The position numbers were made by a program, and so were the translations under genes. The notes below the pieces were generated by a model. It was not told the DNA's origin and did no database searches. It saw only the letters and a list, made by a program, of their open reading frames with translations. A stretch of DNA of 64,000 nucleotides from an uncultured Bacteroidia bacterium (lineage in GTDB: Bacteria; Bacteroidota; Bacteroidia; NS11-12g; UBA9320): positions 62,001 to 126,000 of the forward strand of contig CALSTB010000006.1 in the NCBI GenBank assembly GCA_943789165.1, given 5' to 3'. Below, piece by piece: positions 60,182 through 64,000 of the stretch. Position 1 is the first letter of the stretch, and every line of letters begins with the position of its first letter.

Positions 60182-61055
60182 TTGGCACGTCTTTTTTCTC
60201 CTCTTTCTTCTTAATTTCTTTTTTTGGAGTCACCTTCTTTTTTGGTTTTGAAGGCGTAGTTGTCCTAGTTCTAGTTGGCGTTGTACGCGTATTTGTCCTA
60301 TAGGTTGGACTTGGCGTGTAATTATCTTCAGTGGTAGATGGCGTACTATAGCCGGAGCTTTGAATTTTAAATAAGTTCCAATTTAAGGCTATTCCGTAGA
60401 CGAATAAATCTGAGTGTGGCCAAGTTTGGTCGGCATACTCAATAGACGTAGCGGTTTCTTTAATTTCATCCAAGTCGAAGTACGAGGCTTGATTTCCACG
60501 GGTATAATCGGCTCGAACCTCAATGCCAAATGAGCGACCAAAATTGTATCTCGCACCAACACCTACACCGTAGCGAAAAGTTCTAGAAGTAAAAATGCGT
60601 TGAATATCGTCTTCATATTCTTCTGAACTGCCTTTAACACCAGTGACTGTTTGTGAATAGAATTTTCGGTGGCCAATAATGCCATCTGTGAACAACGTTA
60701 CTTTCGAACTAGCCTTATATCCAAAACGTGTGATGAAATGGTTGCCAACACTGTTGTTCTGAAACTTGGTCTGACCTTGTTCAGTAATTGGGTCTGCTAA
60801 ATCAACATCAAATTTTTTGGAACCCGACGACATGTGATCTAAATATAATCCAAATCGTAGTTCGTACGGCGATGATTTTGGTAGAATGGATGAGGTAGTC
60901 AGATTCATAAAGAAGCCTGCACCTGGTTTGTATACGCTGCTGTCAAATCGGTCGACAGGACCTAGTCCTATACCACCAATACCCAGCTGCCATTGAGCAG
61001 ATACTGCTGTGGAGCTACAAATGAAAAGAATGATTGAAAGTACTCTTGTTTTCAT
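60171..61055 (-). CDS. Outer-membrane barrel protein with Lys/Thr-rich tail, paralogue 1
   Basis: ATG 61055 gives 294 residues with a signal peptide (about 1-20, ending TAVSAQ); an earlier in-frame start (61097) is upstream of it and unlikely. Residues 22-235 are a barrel ('WQLGIGGIGLGPVDRF', 'YELRFGLYLDHMSSGS', 'SRTFRYGVGVGARYNFGRSFGIEVRADYTRGN'). The last 58 residues are low-complexity: Thr/Arg/Pro repeats (TNTRTTPTRTRTTTP) followed by Lys-rich sequence (KPKKKVTPKKEIKKKEEKKD). A barrel followed by such a tail is uncommon. The homologue at 61125 lacks it. Confidence 0.7.
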   Translation of the reverse strand: MKTRVLSIILFICSSTAVSAQWQLGIGGIGLGPVDRFDSSVYKPGAGFFMNLTTSSILPKSSPYELRFGLYLDHMSSGSKKFDVDLADPITEQGQTKFQNNSVGNHFITRFGYKASSKVTLFTDGIIGHRKFYSQTVTGVKGSSEEYEDDIQRIFTSRTFRYGVGVGARYNFGRSFGIEVRADYTRGNQASYFDLDEIKETATSIEYADQTWPHSDLFVYGIALNWNLFKIQSSGYSTPSTTEDNYTPSPTYRTNTRTTPTRTRTTTPSKPKKKVTPKKEIKKKEEKKDVPITW

Positions 61056-61124
61056 AATACAGTCGATTAAATGAGGACTGTTAACAGTATTACACAAACT
61101 ATACCAAGTAAGAAAACATCAAGC

Positions 61125-61811
61125 TTATTTGTTAGGAATTAATGACCAACAAATACGAAGTTGAATATTGACCAAGTCGGATCGTTTTGAATATACACCG
61201 GTATATATAGCACCATCTTCTGTGATATCAGCGCTAGCCATATCGATAAACTTAACGGGACCTCCGATGGTGTAATCTGCACGAAGTTCTAGTCGTGTGT
61301 AATTGTTAAAATAATAGGAAGCACCTATGCCACCTCCGTATCTAAAAGATCGCATGGAATACACCTTGGTGTGAGAACTCCCGGTTACCTTTTTTGTATT
61401 CGTCGTTTCATTAATTCCTGAGTGAACACGAGTGAGTCCAGCCAAAGCTTCTGTGAACATGCCGAAGTGTGGATGAGGTCTGTAAGTAAGCCTAGTTGAA
61501 ACCTGATGAGTCACGATACAGTTGTAAAACCCAAGAGAGCCTTCTTCAAATTGGCTATTGGTTTTAAACGATTTTCGACCATTGTCACCTGCTCCTAAAT
61601 TTAATCCAAACTGTACTTTTAAATCAGATTCTGGATTCAGAATAGTTGGACTCATAAACACTAAGTCACCGCCAATACCTAGAGGAAAACTGGATTCGGC
61701 TAGCGTGCCAACTGGCACAATGGCCCCCATGTCTAAACCCATTTCCCATTGCGCAAGCGCATTGGTGGTGTTAAAAGCGAACAAAACAAATAGAAGGCGT
61801 AAGGTTTTCAT
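61125..61811 (-). CDS. Outer-membrane barrel protein, paralogue 2
   Basis: The 228-residue protein (ATG 61811) has a signal peptide (ending NALAQ, about residue 20). It shares with its neighbour the order 'WEMGLDMGAIVPVG', 'FNPESDLKVQFGLNLGAG'-like opening, KVTGSSHTKVYSMRSFRYGGGIGASYYFNN and LELRADYTIGGPVKFIDM, so the two genes, 70 bases apart on the same strand, are tandem duplicates. It ends with 'IQLRICWSLIPNK' and lacks the low-complexity tail. Function unknown. Confidence 0.7.
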   Translation of the reverse strand: MKTLRLLFVLFAFNTTNALAQWEMGLDMGAIVPVGTLAESSFPLGIGGDLVFMSPTILNPESDLKVQFGLNLGAGDNGRKSFKTNSQFEEGSLGFYNCIVTHQVSTRLTYRPHPHFGMFTEALAGLTRVHSGINETTNTKKVTGSSHTKVYSMRSFRYGGGIGASYYFNNYTRLELRADYTIGGPVKFIDMASADITEDGAIYTGVYSKRSDLVNIQLRICWSLIPNK

Positions 61812-61829
61812 GGAATAAAAATACGGTTT

Positions 61830-62597
61830 TTATAAGAAAAAGTTAAACGTGTCACCACGCAAACCAATTCTTAAAGTCTCAAGAGGTATCACTTCATTCG
61901 GGGCAATGTTGCCTAAGCTTACATTGCTTCCGTATAATTTAATGAACCACAATTGTTGCACTTTTTGAGGCGCTTCCCAAAGGATTTTCTCTTGTGGAAT
62001 CTGTGTTAAAATTTCTTCAACCAAACCTGAGCGTACCTCGCCAGATTTTCTAAAAATACCAACAGTACCACTTTCTCGAGCCTCTGCAATCACTTTCCAA
62101 GCACCAGCTTCTAACTCTGCCTTCATCATCGCAATCCATTTGTATGGAGGAATGATTTTTTCAGCATCTTTTGAACCTACTTCAGACAATACCGTGTAGT
62201 TTTTCGAAAGCCTCGAGATGTACTCACATTTTTCGTCTTGTGCTATTTCAATACTTCCATCACTTACTTCTAGGTGGTGAATGTCGTATTTGTCCATATA
62301 CCTCAAGTAGTCGTCTAAACGGTCTCTAACAATGAAAGCCTCAAACAAGGTTCCACCGAAATAGACAGGAATGCCGGCTTGGCGATATAAGTCAATTTTC
62401 TCTTTTAGGTTCGGAGAAATGATAGAAGTCCCGAAACCAAGTTTTATGATATCTACGTACTCTCCAGTCATCGACAGAAAGTCTTCAGCCTCTCGTAAAC
62501 TTAGGCCTTTATCCATTACCATCGTCATGCCCATGTCTCTAGGTTTTACAGTACGTTCCGGAAGGTTTGGGAGTTGGTAATTATATGTTTTATTCAT
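61830..62597 (-). CDS. ComA-like phosphosulfolactate synthase homologue
   Basis: The 255-residue protein (ATG 62597) is a single TIM-barrel-like domain of the ComA family: 'KPRDMGMTMVMDKGLSLREAEDFLSMTGEYVDIIKLGFGTS' (about 19-59), 'PVYFGGTLFEAFIVRDRLDDYLRYM' (about 76-100), 'LEVSDGSIEI' (about 111) and 'VIAEARESGTVGIFRKSGEVR' (about 172-192). In methanogens ComA joins sulfite to phosphoenolpyruvate to make phosphosulfolactate for coenzyme M. In Bacteroidetes a sulfonate such as sulfolactate is the plausible product, but the downstream genes (comB, comC) are not here. The upstream gene is a TPR protein. Confidence 0.85.
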   Translation of the reverse strand: MNKTYNYQLPNLPERTVKPRDMGMTMVMDKGLSLREAEDFLSMTGEYVDIIKLGFGTSIISPNLKEKIDLYRQAGIPVYFGGTLFEAFIVRDRLDDYLRYMDKYDIHHLEVSDGSIEIAQDEKCEYISRLSKNYTVLSEVGSKDAEKIIPPYKWIAMMKAELEAGAWKVIAEARESGTVGIFRKSGEVRSGLVEEILTQIPQEKILWEAPQKVQQLWFIKLYGSNVSLGNIAPNEVIPLETLRIGLRGDTFNFFL

Positions 62598-62606
62598 TTG
62601 TAATTA

Positions 62607-64000
62607 TTAATCGTTTTCGTTTCTGTACAAGTCAATTACGTCCAGTACAGCTTGATTGTATTCTAGTTTTGGTGCGTCTGCAAACAACAAAGTATGTAGA
62701 TTGAAATCTAATAACAGTGCGTCAGTCAGTCGGTCATAGGCTTCTTCACTTCGTTCTGCGAGAAAACAATACGCCGCCAGTTTGTAAGTCAGTTTGGCAC
62801 TTTGAGTAATCAGTTTTAACCCTTCATATAACGTCGCAATGGCATCGGTCACGCTACCATATTGGAAGTGTAAACTTGAAAGCAACAACCAAACGGATTC
62901 ACGATAAGGAATCGTTGTGCGCATCTCTTCCAATGTCTTTTTGGCCTCTTCTATTTGCCCAATGGTAATTTGGGTTTTAACCATTTCCAACAAAATGTAT
63001 TCATCATCAGGTAAAATGGTATTGGCCTTTTTTAAGAAGGTGAGGGCCTCTTTATGATTTTCTTCTAGTACGTAGGTTTGGCCTAATCCATGCCAAGCAT
63101 GGCCGAACTTGGGGTCAATTTTTAAAGCCAGTTTGTAATACATGCGACTCTTCGAAATGCGGTTCATGGCTTTATAACAATCGCCAAGATTTACATAAGC
63201 AAATTGATCTGGACCTTCAAGCTTGATATACTCATCGAAGTTTTTAGACGCCTCTAAATAATCATCCATTTCAATAAGGCATTGGCCTTTTTCGAAATGT
63301 GCTTCTGCGTATTCGTCGTCGATGGCAATGGCAAAATCAAAAGCGCTTAACGCTTCCTCGTATTCGTCTATTGCTACATACATTTGTCCAAGTGTGAGCC
63401 ACACCACTTCGTGATACGGATCGTCGTCTAAGTATGACTTGAATATGCGAATGCCCTCGTCGTAGGCATCCATTAATTGCAGACAAAAGTGAGATTCTAA
63501 TATCAACCTGTCTTCTTCCACTTTACGACTGAAGATTTGTTCAATCATATTAATGGCTAAAGACGGATTGCCAATGTTGAAGTATACGAACATCTTTAAG
63601 ACCAACACATCATTGTTTTCAGCGCCATTTTCTAAAGCAAGATCAAACTGCTCAAGGGCTTCCAACGGTCGGTTCATTAATTCGAGTATACTGCCTTTTT
63701 GTGCTAGATAATCAGGATTGTTTGGGTCTAAGTCCAACGCCACGTCAATTAGCTGCAACGCCAAATCCGTGTTGTCAGTTATGGTATTTATAAAAGCCTT
63801 TTTGGAATAAAACGAAGCGTCAAATGGATGTTGGTCGATGCCAACTTGCGCCACTTTGAGAGCCGTTTTGTAATTCGGTTTGTCGATGTAATAGTCAATA
63901 ATGTGGTTCAGGTTTTCTGGCGTGTAGTAGTCAAACTCACCTTCAGTAAAATTCATCTCAAACCGCTTGATGAGGTCTTTTAATTCCCCATCCGTTATTT
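62607..64000 (-). CDS. Tetratricopeptide-repeat protein (5' end outside window)
   Basis: The frame is open to base 64000 with no start in the visible extension (residues ITDGELKDLIKRFE before the internal Met at 63956), and that extension fits the family N-terminus, so the real start lies beyond the window. At least 463 residues are visible. From about residue 30 (counting from 63956) TPR units of 34 residues recur ('ALKVAQVGIDQHPFDASFYSKKAF', 'LALQLIDVALDLDPNNPDYLAQKGSIL', 'EEALSAFDFAIAIDDEYAEAHFEKGQCL', 'HAWHGLGQTYVLEENHKEALTFLKKAN'). Members of this Bacteroidetes TPR family are cytoplasmic scaffolds of unknown role. It ends nine bases before the ComA-like gene. Confidence 0.88.
   Translation of the reverse strand, partial: ITDGELKDLIKRFEMNFTEGEFDYYTPENLNHIIDYYIDKPNYKTALKVAQVGIDQHPFDASFYSKKAFINTITDNTDLALQLIDVALDLDPNNPDYLAQKGSILELMNRPLEALEQFDLALENGAENNDVLVLKMFVYFNIGNPSLAINMIEQIFSRKVEEDRLILESHFCLQLMDAYDEGIRIFKSYLDDDPYHEVVWLTLGQMYVAIDEYEEALSAFDFAIAIDDEYAEAHFEKGQCLIEMDDYLEASKNFDEYIKLEGPDQFAYVNLGDCYKAMNRISKSRMYYKLALKIDPKFGHAWHGLGQTYVLEENHKEALTFLKKANTILPDDEYILLEMVKTQITIGQIEEAKKTLEEMRTTIPYRESVWLLLSSLHFQYGSVTDAIATLYEGLKLITQSAKLTYKLAAYCFLAERSEEAYDRLTDALLLDFNLHTLLFADAPKLEYNQAVLDVIDLYRNEND

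Noticed and set aside
1-64000. tRNA, rRNA, CRISPR arrays, transposase or integrase genes
   Set aside because: Read on both strands by eye: no tRNA-like GTTCRANYC/acceptor pattern in the short gaps, no regularly spaced direct repeats, and no DDE or integrase motif in any frame. A covariance-model search would be decisive.

Overview
The window comes from a marine- or environment-type Bacteroidota (Bacteroidetes), most likely Flavobacteriales or a close relative. The evidence is the set of type IX secretion (T9SS) sorting domains (type A on three proteins, a gliding-type CHU_C domain on a fourth), a SusC/HmuR-like TonB receptor, PorT-like barrels, DUF2480/DUF2520/DUF6695/IPExxxVDY families, and promoters resembling the Bacteroidetes TTTG / TAnnTTTG pattern. 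Base composition and codon use look even throughout. I see no rRNA, tRNA, CRISPR array, transposase or phage gene. No stretch longer than about 300 bases lacks a gene.

Layout. 1-5.9 kb holds the end of an AraC-type regulator, an SRPBCC protein, a secreted barrel-like protein, a Crp-type regulator with a YiaAB membrane protein, a lipoprotein, a secreted protein with a CXXCH motif, and a frameshifted DUF6695 gene. 5.9-15.6 kb holds a giant secreted M4 metalloprotease, a membrane protein, a small secreted protein, a 1032-residue MORN/YwqK-repeat protein and a DUF1905/YdeI protein. 15.6-23.6 kb is the most coherent accessory locus: a PchR-like AraC regulator faces an operon of a T9SS-exported HmuY-like protein, a TonB-dependent receptor and an HmuY-like lipoprotein, followed by a 12-heme membrane-anchored cytochrome c. 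An 11-bp-arm inverted repeat lies in the divergent promoter region. I read it as heme acquisition coupled to, or at least adjacent to, a large heme consumer.

23.6-30 kb holds two copies of an ACCACAGAG-type intergenic repeat, a secreted transglutaminase-like protein, twin small membrane proteins, a MuiA-family (DUF4139) protein, a heavy-metal-binding-domain lipoprotein and a barrel protein. 30-35 kb is a cytochrome c maturation operon (ccmC, ccmD-like, ccmE, ccmF, DUF2520), with a CcmE that carries Cys in a CxxxY motif instead of the usual His. 35-46 kb holds a SPOR protein, fumC, and two giant tandem paralogous T9SS proteins. 46-54 kb holds an 'AsnB-like' secreted family protein, crcB, a secreted YD-like protein, tsaD and, divergently, tamB. 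54-59 kb is the conserved housekeeping block DUF423-DUF2480-pyk-IPExxxVDY facing acpP-fabF-rnc. 59-64 kb holds a TerB-like protein, three outer-membrane barrels, a ComA-like phosphosulfolactate synthase homologue and a TPR protein that runs off the window end.

Several genes have only non-ATG starts in the sequence (TTG: 10202, 17853, 45953, 49580; GTG: 2827, 33867, 49528, 54401, 56768). All functional calls rest on reading motifs by eye and on family knowledge; no database search was run.
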